Shown: positions 53,650-63,580 of the stretch, piece after piece
Layout of the letters: each line of letters begins with the position of its first letter
How positions within the stretch are numbered: the first letter of the stretch is position 1
Notes under the pieces: generated by a model
The model's database searches: none
What the model saw: only the letters and a program-made list of their open reading frames with translations
What the model was told of the DNA's origin: nothing
Translations under genes and position numbers: made by a program
DNA from: Oceanobacillus zhaokaii
Lineage (GTDB): Bacteria; Bacillota; Bacilli; Bacillales; Amphibacillaceae
NCBI RefSeq assembly: GCF_003352005.1
Contig: NZ_CP024848.1
Coordinates: forward strand, 1,683,001 to 1,747,000
Direction: 5' to 3'
Length of the DNA stretch: 64,000 nt

Positions 53650-53916
53650 ATGTACGAACTGTTTAAGATACTAAATTTAGCATTAACAATCTATAATTTT
53701 GCAATAATTATCTACATTTTCATGTCATGGTTTCCAGGTGCGCGTGAATCGTCATTTGGGTTGATGCTTGGAAAAATTGTAGACCCATATCTTGATGTGT
53801 TCCGAAGATTTATCCCACCACTAGGCATGATTGATTTCTCGCCAATTGTAGCAATTTTTGTTTTGTACTTAGCAAGAATTGGGTTACAAGAATTCTTTGT
53901 AATGTTCCTTCTTTAA
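53650..53916 (+). CDS. ylmG: YggT family membrane protein (YlmG)
   Basis: The 88-residue membrane protein of the YggT/YlmG family has two hydrophobic segments (LALTIYNFAIIIYIFMSWF and IVAIFVLYLARIGL). The characteristic loop between them reads KIVDPYLDVFRRFIPPLGMIDFSPI. The function is not settled; it is thought to be involved in membrane or division-related processes. It starts six bases after sepF and ends 12 bases before ylmH, within one operon. Confidence 0.92.
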   Translation: MYELFKILNLALTIYNFAIIIYIFMSWFPGARESSFGLMLGKIVDPYLDVFRRFIPPLGMIDFSPIVAIFVLYLARIGLQEFFVMFLL

Positions 53917-53928
53917 TAAGGTGATAAC

Positions 53929-54705
53929 ATGGATATCTATCAACATTTCAGAAAAGAGGAACAGGGATTTATCGACCAAGTTCTTTCATGGAAGGAACAA
54001 GTAGAACATTCCTTTGTACCAAAGTTAACTGATTTTCTCGATCCTCGTGAACAACAGATAATTGAGATGTTAATTGGAACAAGCATTGATGAATTGAAGC
54101 TCTATCAATTTGGCGGTGCGGTTCAAAGTGAACGCAAACGTGTCATAATTGCACCTTACTATGAAGTAATTACAGATGGAAATTTCCAGCTAACCTTATT
54201 AGAGGCAACATATCAGGATAAATTCGTCACATTGGAGCATCGCGATGTGATGGGCGCTTTTTTATCTCTCGGAATCATTCGAAAAAAACTTGGTGATATT
54301 TATGTAAAGGATGGGGTCATCCAAATCATTATGACGAATGACATCGCTTCTTATGTAATTACAAATCTCACATCGATAAAGAATGCGACGATCAAGTTTG
54401 AGGAGAAACCAAGTCATTCATTGCTAACCAATGCTGCTGACTGGGTTGAATCGGATAAGACTGTCTCCTCCTTGCGTTTAGACGCAGTAGTAAAAGAAAT
54501 TTACCGGATATCAAGAAAAGATGCGACAGACCTGATTACAAAGCAATTCGTGAAGGTAAATCATAGGGTAGTCGAGGATGGCAAGTTTACAGTTGAACCT
54601 GGCGACCTTATCTCAGTTCGCGGAAAGGGTAGAAGTAAGCTAGTAACGATAAACGGTCAATCGAAAAAGGACAAATGGCGAATTACGACAGCAATGATGA
54701 AATAA
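53929..54705 (+). CDS. ylmH: S4-domain RNA-binding protein YlmH
   Basis: The 258-residue protein has an N-terminal YlmH-type domain (MDIYQHFRKEEQGFIDQVLS, FLDPREQQIIEMLIG, GGAVQSERKRVIIAPYYE). A C-terminal S4 RNA-binding domain (about residues 180-240) has SSLRLDAVVKEIYRISRKDATDLI, KQFVKVNHRVVEDGKF and GDLISVRGKGRSKL. YlmH has been reported to bind stalled 50S subunits in ribosome-associated quality control alongside RqcP. The start lies 12 bases after ylmG. It completes the sepF-ylmG-ylmH run before divIVA. Confidence 0.93.
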   Translation: MDIYQHFRKEEQGFIDQVLSWKEQVEHSFVPKLTDFLDPREQQIIEMLIGTSIDELKLYQFGGAVQSERKRVIIAPYYEVITDGNFQLTLLEATYQDKFVTLEHRDVMGAFLSLGIIRKKLGDIYVKDGVIQIIMTNDIASYVITNLTSIKNATIKFEEKPSHSLLTNAADWVESDKTVSSLRLDAVVKEIYRISRKDATDLITKQFVKVNHRVVEDGKFTVEPGDLISVRGKGRSKLVTINGQSKKDKWRITTAMMK

Positions 54706-54759
54706 AATATATCTCCATTGCAGGATTTCGCTGATTCTTGTCGAATGATATTAAAGGTA

Positions 54760-54836
54760 CATGTTTAATTAGAGGATAAACAGGATCTACTTGAAACAAC
54801 GATGTGTAATTTTTACCGAACTTTTTGAACACCTAT
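54760..54836. repeat. Right-half copy of the TTCAAAAAG inverted-repeat family
   Basis: ACAACGATGTGTAATTTTTA.. followed by CCGAACTTTTTGAACACC matches the right half of the murF/mraY element. The left half is replaced by GAGGATAAACAGGATC, another recurrent Bacillaceae intergenic motif. It lies between ylmH and divIVA. Confidence 0.55.
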
Positions 54837-54880
54837 AAAAGCGACAAATATTAAGTTAATTTTCCAAGGAGGTGGCCACT

Positions 54881-55381
54881 GTGCCATTAACACCATTAGA
54901 TATTCATAACAAAGCATTTACGAAAAGTTTACGTGGATATGACCAGGACGAGGTAAACGAATTCCTCGATCAGGTAATTAAAGATTATGAAATGGCAATT
55001 CGAGAAAAAAAGGAATTAAAAGAAAAAGTAACACAGCTTGAAGAGAGGCTGGGGCATTTTACGAATATCGAAGAAACATTGAATAAATCTATCCTTGTTG
55101 CCCAAGAAACAGCTGAAGAAGTAAAAGGCAACGCAATGAAGGAATCAAAATTAATCATTAAAGAAGCTGAGAAGAATGCGGATCGAATAATTAATGAAGC
55201 ACTAAGTAAATCACGCAGAATATCAATGGATGTCGAAGAATTGAAGAAGCAAGCAAAAGTATTCCGTACGAGATTAAAGATGTTGGTTGAAGCACAATTA
55301 GAAATGATTGGAACGGATGATTGGGATCAATTATTTGATACTGAGCTAGGCGAAGACCTGGATTTAATCGAAAATAAATAG
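54881..55381 (+). CDS. divIVA: Cell-division and polarity protein DivIVA
   Basis: The 166-residue coiled-coil protein binds curved membranes at poles and septa and positions division and sporulation proteins. It begins MPLTPLDIHNKAFTKSLRGY. The conserved DEVNEFLDQVIKDYE region precedes a long coiled coil (about residues 30-140). The start is GTG at 54881, with AAGGAGGTGG upstream; the protein then aligns with B. subtilis DivIVA, while the GTG at 54872 lies in the ribosome site. The ileS promoter and T-box follow. Confidence 0.95.
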   Translation: MPLTPLDIHNKAFTKSLRGYDQDEVNEFLDQVIKDYEMAIREKKELKEKVTQLEERLGHFTNIEETLNKSILVAQETAEEVKGNAMKESKLIIKEAEKNADRIINEALSKSRRISMDVEELKKQAKVFRTRLKMLVEAQLEMIGTDDWDQLFDTELGEDLDLIENK

Positions 55382-55387
55382 TAAGTC

Positions 55388-55416
55388 TTGACGAAAACAG
55401 GAATATTACATATAAT
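55388..55416 (+). promoter_or_regulatory. Promoter of ileS
   Basis: TTGACG (55388-55393), 17 bases, TATAAT (55411-55416), a near-consensus vegetative promoter directly before the T-box leader. Confidence 0.85.
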
Positions 55417-55454
55417 TCGTATTACAGAATTGTAACATAATATATATAATATAT

Positions 55455-55738
55455 ACGATGACAGAGACAGTATAATGGTAATTGCTGATAAGCGAATCAG
55501 GGGTTGGTGAAAGCCTGATACAGTAATACTTTTAGAAAATCACTCTTGAGTATCCATTAAGAAATTAAGTATTAATGGACGGTATTCCCCGTTATGGAAG
55601 TCGAGTGAATTTAAAAGCATGTATTTCCAGTAAAAAGAGATGCAAGTAAGGCATTTGCCTTCGCTTTCTAAATTTATAAGGGTGGTACCGCGAGTCTTCT
55701 CGTCCCTTTTTGGGATTAGAGGGCTTTTTCTATTTTTA
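55455..55738 (+). ncRNA. T-box leader of ileS (isoleucine)
   Basis: The T-box sequence AAGGGTGGTACCGCG lies at 55678-55692. It is followed by a terminator around CTCGTCCC-TTTTT-GGGATTAG and a T-run near 55735. The Stem I region carries GGTGAAAGCCTGATACAG, and a likely specifier ATC (isoleucine) at 55539-55541 in GAAAATCACTC. Uncharged tRNA-Ile stabilises the antiterminator and allows ileS transcription. Confidence 0.92.
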
Positions 55739-55778
55739 AGCAGAATGCGATTAGAATACCAATCTAGGAGGAGTTAAA

Positions 55779-58535
55779 ATGGATTACAAAGACACATTAT
55801 TAATGCCAAAAACTGCATTTCCAATGCGAGGAAATTTACCAAATAAAGAACCAATTCGTCAACAAGCATGGAGAGACGAGAATATTTACGAAAAAGGCTT
55901 AGAACGTACAAAAGGAAGACCAACGTTTATTTTGCATGATGGCCCACCATATGCGAATGGAGATTTACACATTGGGCATGCACTTAATAAAATTCTAAAG
56001 GATTTTATTACACGTTATCGTTCTATGTCAGGATATCACGCACCATATGTTCCAGGATGGGATACACATGGTTTACCAATTGAAACAGCACTTACAAAGA
56101 ATAAAAAAGTAAAAAGAAAAGAAATGAGTATAGCTGAATTTAGAAAGCTCTGTGCAGAATATGCACTTGGCCAAGTAAACAATCAGCGTGATCAGTTTAA
56201 GCAATTAGGTGTTCGTGCGGATTGGGATAATCCTTATATTACGTTAACGAAGGATTATGAAGCAGCACAGATCCAGGTTTTCGGTGAAATGGCGAAAAAA
56301 GGCTATATTTATAAAGGATTAAAACCAGTTTATTGGTCACCTTCATCTGAGTCTGCTCTTGCAGAAGCAGAAATTGAATACCAAGATAAACGCTCAGCAT
56401 CGATTTATGTAACATTTGAAGTAACCGATGGGAAGAACGTACTTGATGGTGGTGAGAAGGTTGTTATTTGGACAACAACACCATGGACCCTTCCTGCTAA
56501 CTTGGGAATAAGCATACATCCAGATCTAGAATATGTAGTTGCTCAAGTAAATAATGAGAAATATGTAGTTGCACAAGCATTATTAGACACCGTTGCTGAA
56601 GAATTAGGATGGGAAAATCCAGAAGTCGTTAAATCATTTAAAGGAAGAGAAGCAGATCGTGTTGTAACGAAGCATCCTTTCTATGATCGTGACTCTTTAG
56701 TAATGTTAGGGGAGCATGTAACAACTGACGCGGGTACAGGTTGTGTTCATACTGCTCCAGGACATGGGGAAGATGACTTCTACGTAAGTAAGAAATACGG
56801 GATCGAAGCATTTTGCCCTGTCGATGATAAGGGTGTCATGACTGAAGAAGCACCAGGGTTTGAAGGACTATTTTATGAAGATGCAAATAAAGTTGTCACA
56901 GAGAAGCTAGAAGAACAAGGTGCATTGTTGAAATTAACGTTTATTACACACTCCTATCCACATGACTGGCGTACGAAGAAGCCAACCATCTTCCGTGCGA
57001 CAGCACAATGGTTTGCGTCTATTAAAGACTTCCGTCATGATATTTTAGATGAAATCAAGAAAATTAATTGGTATCCAAACTGGGGAGAAACAAGGCTATA
57101 TAACATGGTGCGTGATCGCGAGGACTGGTGTATCTCTCGTCAACGTGCATGGGGAGTTCCGATTCCGGTATTTTATGGTGAAGACGGTACGCCAATTATT
57201 ACGGATGAAACGATTGAACATGTTGTGAATCTGTTTGGAGAATTTGGTTCAAATGTTTGGTTTGAACGTGAAGCAAAAGACTTGTTACCAGAAGGATTTA
57301 CTTCAGAGCATAGTCCAAATGGTACTTTTACAAAAGAAACAGATATCATGGACGTTTGGTTTGATTCCGGATCATCTCACCAAGCAGTATTACTTGGACG
57401 TGAAGATCATACACGACCTGCCGATGTTTATTTAGAAGGTAGTGACCAATATCGTGGCTGGTTTAACTCTTCTATCTCAACAGCTGTTGCAGTAACAGGG
57501 AAAGCACCTTATAAAAATGTCATTAGCCATGGTTTTGTATTGGACGGTAACGGTAGAAAAATGAGTAAATCTCTAGGTAACGTTATTCTTCCATCGAAGG
57601 TTCAGAAACAGCTTGGAGCAGATATCTTACGTCTTTGGGTATCATCTGTAGATTATCAAGCGGATGTTCGTATTTCTGACGATATTCTAAAACAAGTATC
57701 TGAGTCGTATCGTAAAATCCGCAACACATTCCGTTTCATGCTTGCGAACTTGGCTGATTTCGATCCAGTAAAAGATCGTGTACCAGAACAGGAATTAGAA
57801 GAAGTGGATCGTTACATGCTCCACCGCTTACAGCAAGTAGTGAGTGACGTGCGTGAGAACTATGAGAAATATGAATTCTCACCAATTTTCCATCAAATTC
57901 ATAATTTCTGTGCAGTTGATTTAAGTTCATTCTATTTAGATTTCGCAAAGGATATCTTATATATTGAGGCTGCTGATAATAAACGTCGCCGCAGCATCCA
58001 AACTGGATATTATGAAATTTTAACTACTTTAGTAAAATTATTAACGCCAATTATTCCACATACAACAGATGAAGTATGGGAGTATATCCCCGGCGTTGAA
58101 GAGGAAAGTGTACAGTTAACAGATATTCCTGAAGCGAGAGAAGTTGCCGATTACGAGAAAATCGAAGCGAAATGGGAACATTTTATGGCTGTTCGTGATG
58201 ATGTTATGAAAGCATTAGAAGAAGCAAGAAATGAGAAGGTAATTGGTAAATCATTAGAAGCTAAATTAACACTAGTACCGAAAGATGAACAAACAAAAGA
58301 AGTATTACTCTCAATGGAGCATTTGCACCAGTATTTAATTGTATCAGAAGCAAATGTAGTTGATGCCGCTGAAAATGCGAAAGAATATAAATGTGTAGAT
58401 GTTGTTGTAGAGAAACATCCTGGTGAAAAGTGTGAACGCTGCTGGGTTTCTACTGATACAGTTGGCCATGATCACGATCATCCTGAATTATGTGATCGCT
58501 GTGCGACTGTAGTGAAAGAGCACTACACAGCTTAA
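55779..58535 (+). CDS. ileS: Isoleucyl-tRNA synthetase
   Basis: The 918-residue class I synthetase charges tRNA-Ile. The HIGH motif is in [13 protein letters not shown] and KMSKS in [13 protein letters not shown]. The editing (CP1) domain lies between, with [12 protein letters not shown] and the acidic [15 protein letters not shown]. The C-terminus has the zinc site [10 protein letters not shown]...[12 protein letters not shown], which marks the bacterial-type enzyme. AGGAGG precedes the ATG. It is controlled by the T-box leader and closed by a terminator. Confidence 0.98.
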   Translation: MDYKDTLLMPKTAFPMRGNLPNKEPIRQQAWRDENIYEKGLERTKGRPTFILHDGPPYANGDLHIGHALNKILKDFITRYRSMSGYHAPYVPGWDTHGLPIETALTKNKKVKRKEMSIAEFRKLCAEYALGQVNNQRDQFKQLGVRADWDNPYITLTKDYEAAQIQVFGEMAKKGYIYKGLKPVYWSPSSESALAEAEIEYQDKRSASIYVTFEVTDGKNVLDGGEKVVIWTTTPWTLPANLGISIHPDLEYVVAQVNNEKYVVAQALLDTVAEELGWENPEVVKSFKGREADRVVTKHPFYDRDSLVMLGEHVTTDAGTGCVHTAPGHGEDDFYVSKKYGIEAFCPVDDKGVMTEEAPGFEGLFYEDANKVVTEKLEEQGALLKLTFITHSYPHDWRTKKPTIFRATAQWFASIKDFRHDILDEIKKINWYPNWGETRLYNMVRDREDWCISRQRAWGVPIPVFYGEDGTPIITDETIEHVVNLFGEFGSNVWFEREAKDLLPEGFTSEHSPNGTFTKETDIMDVWFDSGSSHQAVLLGREDHTRPADVYLEGSDQYRGWFNSSISTAVAVTGKAPYKNVISHGFVLDGNGRKMSKSLGNVILPSKVQKQLGADILRLWVSSVDYQADVRISDDILKQVSESYRKIRNTFRFMLANLADFDPVKDRVPEQELEEVDRYMLHRLQQVVSDVRENYEKYEFSPIFHQIHNFCAVDLSSFYLDFAKDILYIEAADNKRRRSIQTGYYEILTTLVKLLTPIIPHTTDEVWEYIPGVEEESVQLTDIPEAREVADYEKIEAKWEHFMAVRDDVMKALEEARNEKVIGKSLEAKLTLVPKDEQTKEVLLSMEHLHQYLIVSEANVVDAAENAKEYKCVDVVVEKHPGEKCERCWVSTDTVGHDHDHPELCDRCATVVKEHYTA

Positions 58536-58545
58536 ATAATGAAAT

Positions 58546-58574
58546 ACTCCTCTTAACAGGGGAGTGTTTTTATC
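58546..58574 (+). terminator. Terminator after ileS
   Basis: ACTCCTC / GGGGAGT with a short loop (one G-T pair), followed by GTTTTTATC. Confidence 0.75.
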
Positions 58575-58608
58575 TTTAGGCATACTTTGACTTGTTTTTA
58601 GTTATTTA

Positions 58609-59002
58609 GATAAACTGCGGACTAACTTATGAAGATGGATGCTCACGGACCGACCGCTCCGAAAATACACTTCGCTTTCCGCGGGGGGCTGGTGAGCCTT
58701 CTTGTGCTGTCGCACTTCGAAGTCTCACCTAGGCCCTTCCTCCCGTAGGAGTCTTCGTGTATTTTCTACGCTGGGATTGTGTGAATTATAATAGTTAATC
58801 TATTTCCTTATAAGAGAGGATGGAGTCTGCCTCTCTCGTGACCGTTGATTGTAGCGGAGGACAGGAAACTCCTGCGGGAATAGCAACGGCTGAAGATCCA
58901 TTGGAAGTGATTTTCTTCCGATGGAGCAGACCGCGTTGCCCTCCGGATGCGCGACTGTTCGCAGCGGAAATCAACGTTGCGCCTAGTTCGAAGGTTTATA
59001 TC
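58609..59002. repeat. Dispersed TIR-bounded element, copy 5 (most complete)
   Basis: Left end GATAAACTGCGGACTAAC (58609-58626); right end TAGTTCGAAGGTTTATATC (58984-59002), its imperfect inverse. Module A at about 58656-58775 has AAAATACAC / GTGTATTTT arms and an inner GTGAGCC / TCTCACC palindrome. Module B at about 58840-58983 has GTTGATTGTAGCGG / CAGCGGAAATCAACG arms with CCTCCGGA and GATGGAG repeats. No protein is evident. It is the only copy with both modules complete. Confidence 0.88.
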
Positions 59003-59148
59003 ACACAATAGTTAACTGGCTACCTTTTTTTGGGTAACAGTTTATAGACAAAATGATGCGATGGAATAAAAGACTGTAGTAATTGTTGAAATTATTTGTT
59101 GTAAAGTATAAGATAAATAGGAATTAGGAAAGAATCGGGGGATAGCAG

Positions 59149-59619
59149 ATGCTTCTATACTACATTATCGCACTCATTATCATTGCATTTGATCAGCTAA
59201 CCAAATGGAACATTGTAAAAACGATGGAGCTCGGGGAATCTATTACAGTAATTCAAGATTTCTTTTATATTACTTCACATCGGAATTCAGGTGCGGCTTG
59301 GGGTATTCTGGAAGGTAAGATGCTGTTTTTCTATATTGTAACAGTGATTGTCGTAATCGGTGTTGTCTATTATATGCAAAAACATGCTAAAAACGATAAA
59401 CTTCTTGCAGTAGCTTTAAGCTTTATTTTGGGTGGTGCGATTGGCAACTTCATTGATCGTCTTTTCCGTCAAGAAGTTGTAGACTTCTTTAATTTTTATA
59501 TTTTTAATTATAACTTCCCGATATTTAATATCGCAGATTCGGCACTAACAGTTGGGGTTATTTTAGTAATTATTGCAACAATACTCGATGAAAGAAAGAA
59601 AGGAAAAACAACGAAATGA
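59149..59619 (+). CDS. lspA: Lipoprotein signal peptidase LspA
   Basis: The 156-residue aspartic membrane protease cleaves prolipoprotein signal peptides. It has four membrane helices and the two catalytic-site motifs: [17 protein letters not shown], with the first aspartate in FIDR, and [11 protein letters not shown] with the second. It starts with [19 protein letters not shown], the family's N-terminal motif. GGGGGA lies upstream. B. subtilis has ylyA between ileS and lspA; here a repeat stands in that interval. rluD-like overlaps its end by four bases. Confidence 0.95.
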   Translation: MLLYYIIALIIIAFDQLTKWNIVKTMELGESITVIQDFFYITSHRNSGAAWGILEGKMLFFYIVTVIVVIGVVYYMQKHAKNDKLLAVALSFILGGAIGNFIDRLFRQEVVDFFNFYIFNYNFPIFNIADSALTVGVILVIIATILDERKKGKTTK

Positions 59620-60527
59620 CTTCTTTTCAACATATAGTAACAGAAGAGCAAGCAAAGGTAAGAATTGATAAACTCTTATCTGAATTAAATCCTGAAGAGT
59701 CACGATCACAAGTGCAAACCTGGATTGTGAAGGAACATGTTAAAGTGAATGACGAAATTGTAAAGGCGAACTATAAGGTTCAGGTTGGTGACGAGGTAGA
59801 ATGGTCGATTCCAGAAGTAGTTCCACTTGAATTAACTGCGGAAAATATCCCATTAACAATTGTCTATGAAGATAGTGATTTATTAGTTGTAAATAAACCT
59901 AAAGGAATGGTTGTTCACCCATCTGCGGGACATCAAGGTGGTACACTAGTAAATGCATTGCTCTATCATTGTAAAGATTTATCAGGAATTAATGGTGTCG
60001 AAAGACCAGGAATTGTTCACCGAATTGATAAGGATACAAGTGGATTATTAGTCGTTGCTAAAAATGACTTTACACACGTAAATTTATCAGAGCAATTGGC
60101 TGCCAAAAAAGTAAACCGTGTATATGAGGCAATCGTTCACGGAGAAATACCTCACTCAACTGGAATAATTGATGCACCAATTGGTAGAGATCCTAAAGAT
60201 CGACAAAAGATGGGAATTGTTGATGATGGAAAACCAGCAGTCACACACTTTAAAGTAATTGAAAGTTTTCCGGATTATACACATATAGAGTGTAGACTGG
60301 AAACCGGAAGAACTCATCAAATTCGTGTACACATGAAATATATTGGTTATCCATTAGTTGGCGATCCAAAATATGGTCCTAGAAAAACAATGGATATAGA
60401 TGGTCAAGCATTACATGCGAAAGTATTAGGCTTTACCCATCCGCGTACAAAGAAATGGATGGAATTTCAAGCTGATGCACCTGCGTATTTTGCAGAAGTA
60501 CTTGATTATATTGAAAAATTATATTGA
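59616..60527 (+). CDS. rluD: RluD-family 23S rRNA pseudouridine synthase (YlyB)
   Basis: The 303-residue pseudouridine synthase has an N-terminal S4 domain (about residues 15-70, [21 protein letters not shown]) and the RluA/RluD catalytic domain. The catalytic aspartate is in [18 protein letters not shown], preceded by [16 protein letters not shown]. Downstream [28 protein letters not shown] is typical. It probably modifies U1911/1915/1917 in 23S rRNA. It overlaps lspA by four bases (ATGA), so they are coupled. The pyr promoter lies inside its last codons. Confidence 0.92.
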   Translation: MTSFQHIVTEEQAKVRIDKLLSELNPEESRSQVQTWIVKEHVKVNDEIVKANYKVQVGDEVEWSIPEVVPLELTAENIPLTIVYEDSDLLVVNKPKGMVVHPSAGHQGGTLVNALLYHCKDLSGINGVERPGIVHRIDKDTSGLLVVAKNDFTHVNLSEQLAAKKVNRVYEAIVHGEIPHSTGIIDAPIGRDPKDRQKMGIVDDGKPAVTHFKVIESFPDYTHIECRLETGRTHQIRVHMKYIGYPLVGDPKYGPRKTMDIDGQALHAKVLGFTHPRTKKWMEFQADAPAYFAEVLDYIEKLY

Positions 60528-60552
60528 CAGAAGCGAGTTAGTCTGTAATAAT
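60524..60552 (+). promoter_or_regulatory. Promoter of the pyr operon
   Basis: TTGACA (60524-60529), 17 bases, AATAAT (60547-60552) with TG before the -10. The -35 overlaps the stop codon of the upstream rluD-like gene. Confidence 0.75.
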
Positions 60553-60569
60553 GAATATAATTATAAATG

Positions 60570-60675
60570 ACCTTTAAGAATAGTCCTGTGAGGCTAAAAA
60601 GGAACGTGACATATATGTGGAGATACATATATCAGAAACCCCTTTTCCTCATGGAAAAAGGGGTTTTCTTGTTCT
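60570..60675 (+). promoter_or_regulatory. pyr attenuator 1 (PyrR-binding leader) before pyrR
   Basis: The PyrR-binding loop AGTCCTGTGAGGCT (60582-60595) is followed by ACCCCTTTTCC / GGAAAAAGGGGT as terminator (about 60638-60666) and TTTTCTTG. In the presence of UMP, PyrR binds the leader and favours termination. Confidence 0.85.
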
Positions 60676-60693
60676 TAGGCAGAAAGGAATTGA

Positions 60694-61239
<546 letters not shown>

Positions 61240-61249
61240 ATTATTCAAC

Positions 61250-61352
61250 TTTTAAATAAATCCAGAGAGATTTATAAGGTTGTTTTGAAGGAAATCTGTA
61301 TATATGAGTACAGGTGTACCTCTTTGCATCCTTAGGCAAAGAGGTTTTTTTT
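61250..61352 (+). promoter_or_regulatory. pyr attenuator 2 between pyrR and pyrB
   Basis: The PyrR-binding sequence TCCAGAGAGATTTATAAGG lies at 61261-61279. The terminator is CCTCTTTGC (61319-61327) with GCAAAGAGG (61336-61344), followed by eight T. It gives a second PyrR-UMP checkpoint before the enzymes. Confidence 0.9.
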
Positions 61353-61389
61353 ATGCAGAGAATTTCACTCAAAAGGAGGCATTCTATTA

Positions 61390-62343
61390 ATGAGACATTT
61401 TATTTCGATGAATCAATTATCAGTAAATGATATCTATTCGATATTAAGTGATGCTGAGAAATATAGAAAAAATGAAACTAGCATTTCGAAGCAATTATTT
61501 GCTGGTAATCTATTCTTTGAGCCGAGTACAAGAACTAAAATGAGTTTCATTGTTGCAGAAAGAAAGCTTGGAGTAGAGGTTTTGGATTTTCATATGGAGA
61601 GCTCGAGCGTATTAAAAGGGGAGTCATTATATGATACGGCAAAGACATTCGAAGCAATTGGGGCAAATTTTTTAGTTATTCGTGATGCATCCGATACATG
61701 GTTCGAAGAGCTTGAACAGGGACTAACAATTCCAGTAATTAATGCCGGTGCTGGAAAAGAGGAACATCCAAGTCAATGCATGCTAGACTTACTAACAATT
61801 TATCAGGAGTATGGTAGATTCAGAGGATTAAACATTGTTGTGGTTGGCGACATAAAACATAGTCGTGTCGCTCGTTCTAATGCCATTGCATTAAAAAAAT
61901 TGGGGGCAAAAGTATTCTTATGTGCTGCACCCGAATTCATTGATGAAACATTAGAATTTCCATATATTACGATGGATCAGGCTGTGGAACTTGCTGATGT
62001 TGTCATGCTGTTAAGAATTCAACATGAAAGACATGAAGAAAAAGCAGAAACAAATAATTACTTACAGCTATATGGGTTAACGAAAGAACGAGAAAAGAAA
62101 ATGAAAAAGAAAGCAATTATCATGCACCCAGCACCAATCAACAGAGGGGTAGAGATTGATACAGACCTTGTGGAATGCAATCGTTCCCGAATTTTTAAAC
62201 AGATGGAAAATGGTGTCTATGTCCGCATGGCAATTATTAAGCATGTATTACAGGAATGGGGGATTTATAATGAAAACTCGATTGAAAAACGCGAAACGGT
62301 TATTAGAAACCAGTGGAATAGAAGCCTGCGAAGTATTAATTAA
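61390..62343 (+). CDS. pyrB: Aspartate carbamoyltransferase
   Basis: The 317-residue enzyme makes carbamoyl-aspartate, the first committed step of pyrimidine synthesis. It has the carbamoyl-phosphate loop FFEPSTRTKMSF, the catalytic region ESLYDTAKTFEAIGANFLVIRD, EEHPSQCMLDLLTI and, for the aspartate domain, MHPAPINRGVEID. The C-terminus is about a dozen residues longer than usual (the family is near 304) and overlaps the start of pyrC by 74 bases. AAAGGAGGC lies before the ATG. It follows the second attenuator. Confidence 0.95.
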   Translation: MRHFISMNQLSVNDIYSILSDAEKYRKNETSISKQLFAGNLFFEPSTRTKMSFIVAERKLGVEVLDFHMESSSVLKGESLYDTAKTFEAIGANFLVIRDASDTWFEELEQGLTIPVINAGAGKEEHPSQCMLDLLTIYQEYGRFRGLNIVVVGDIKHSRVARSNAIALKKLGAKVFLCAAPEFIDETLEFPYITMDQAVELADVVMLLRIQHERHEEKAETNNYLQLYGLTKEREKKMKKKAIIMHPAPINRGVEIDTDLVECNRSRIFKQMENGVYVRMAIIKHVLQEWGIYNENSIEKRETVIRNQWNRSLRSIN

Positions 62344-63580
62344 CAATAATATAATTGAAAAGATAGATCGTGACTTATCAGCAGAACAAGCGGATGAAAT
62401 CATTGACCTTAAAGGGAACTTAATACTGCCAGGATTTATCGATGTGCATATCCATTTACGCGAACCAGGTGGCGAGCATAAAGAAACAATCAAGACTGGT
62501 ACTGAAGCTGCTGCAAGAGGTGGATTTACAACGGTCTGTGCTATGCCAAATACGAATCCAGTACCAGATAATGAAGCAAGCGTCCACGCGTTGTTTGCAA
62601 AAATTAACGAAGATGCAGTCATTCGTGTACTTCCATATGCGGCAATTACAAAAGGATTAAAAGGCGAGGAAAGAACAGATATTAAAACACTCACTGAAAT
62701 GGGGATGTTTGCCTTTACTGATGATGGAGTAGGAATTCAAACGGCAGATTTTATGCTTGCGGCGATGAAAGAAGCGTCAGCATGTGGTGCTTCAATTGTA
62801 GCGCATTGCGAGGATAATTCAATTGTCTATAATGGGGTCGTGCATGACGGAGAGGTTAGCAATCGCTTAAACTTACCTGGTATTCCTTCATTAAGTGAAT
62901 CGGTACAAATTGCTAGAGATGTGCTACTAGCAGAAGCAACGGGCTGTCATTATCATGTTTGTCATGTAAGTACAAAAGAATCCGTTCGTATTATTCGTGA
63001 TGCAAAGCGAGCAGGAATCAATGTTACTGCTGAAGTAACACCACATCATTTATTGATGAATGAAGGTTCGATTATGACAGATGATGCAAATTACAAAATG
63101 AATCCACCGTTACGTGCAGCAGAGGATCAACAAGCACTACTTGCAGGTCTGCTTGATGGTACGATAGATTTTATTGCAACAGATCATGCACCACATGCTG
63201 CAGATGAGAAGGAAAAAGGATTTCTTCATGCACCATTTGGAATTGTTGGCTTAGAGACGGCTTTCCCACTTCTATATACATACTTAGTGAAACAAGAAAA
63301 GGTTACATTGCATCAGCTTGTTGAATGGATAACGGTTAAACCAGCCAAAGTATTTAATCTGCCCTATGGAGTATTAGAAGAAAATCGAGTAGCTGATATC
63401 ACAGTGGTGAATTTAGAAAGAGAATCGATTATTCAAAAAGAAAATTTTTTGTCGAAAGGAAAAAATACACCATTCGACAGGTGGAAGGTTGCAGGTTCTC
63501 CAGTATTAACAATCTCAGAGGGAAATGTAGTTTACATTAACGAGGAGGATTTTCATGTACAAACGACAATTGGTTCTTGA
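62270..63580 (+). CDS. pyrC: Dihydroorotase
   Basis: The 436-residue amidohydrolase-fold zinc enzyme cyclises carbamoyl-aspartate to dihydroorotate. It has the metal motif [10 protein letters not shown] and [11 protein letters not shown]. Zinc-ligand histidines lie in VAHCEDNSI and [14 protein letters not shown], and the catalytic aspartate in [15 protein letters not shown]. The start ATG at 62270 has GGGGGAT upstream and lies inside the end of pyrB in another frame. Its 3' end overlaps carA, so pyrB, pyrC and carA are tightly coupled. Confidence 0.95.
   Translation: MKTRLKNAKRLLETSGIEACEVLINNNIIEKIDRDLSAEQADEIIDLKGNLILPGFIDVHIHLREPGGEHKETIKTGTEAAARGGFTTVCAMPNTNPVPDNEASVHALFAKINEDAVIRVLPYAAITKGLKGEERTDIKTLTEMGMFAFTDDGVGIQTADFMLAAMKEASACGASIVAHCEDNSIVYNGVVHDGEVSNRLNLPGIPSLSESVQIARDVLLAEATGCHYHVCHVSTKESVRIIRDAKRAGINVTAEVTPHHLLMNEGSIMTDDANYKMNPPLRAAEDQQALLAGLLDGTIDFIATDHAPHAADEKEKGFLHAPFGIVGLETAFPLLYTYLVKQEKVTLHQLVEWITVKPAKVFNLPYGVLEENRVADITVVNLERESIIQKENFLSKGKNTPFDRWKVAGSPVLTISEGNVVYINEEDFHVQTTIGS

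Noticed and set aside
58820..59011. 63-residue plus-strand ORF and a 66-residue minus-strand ORF inside element copy 5
   Set aside because: Both strands are open because the module is palindromic and GC-rich. There is no ribosome site, and the other element copies do not keep the frames.
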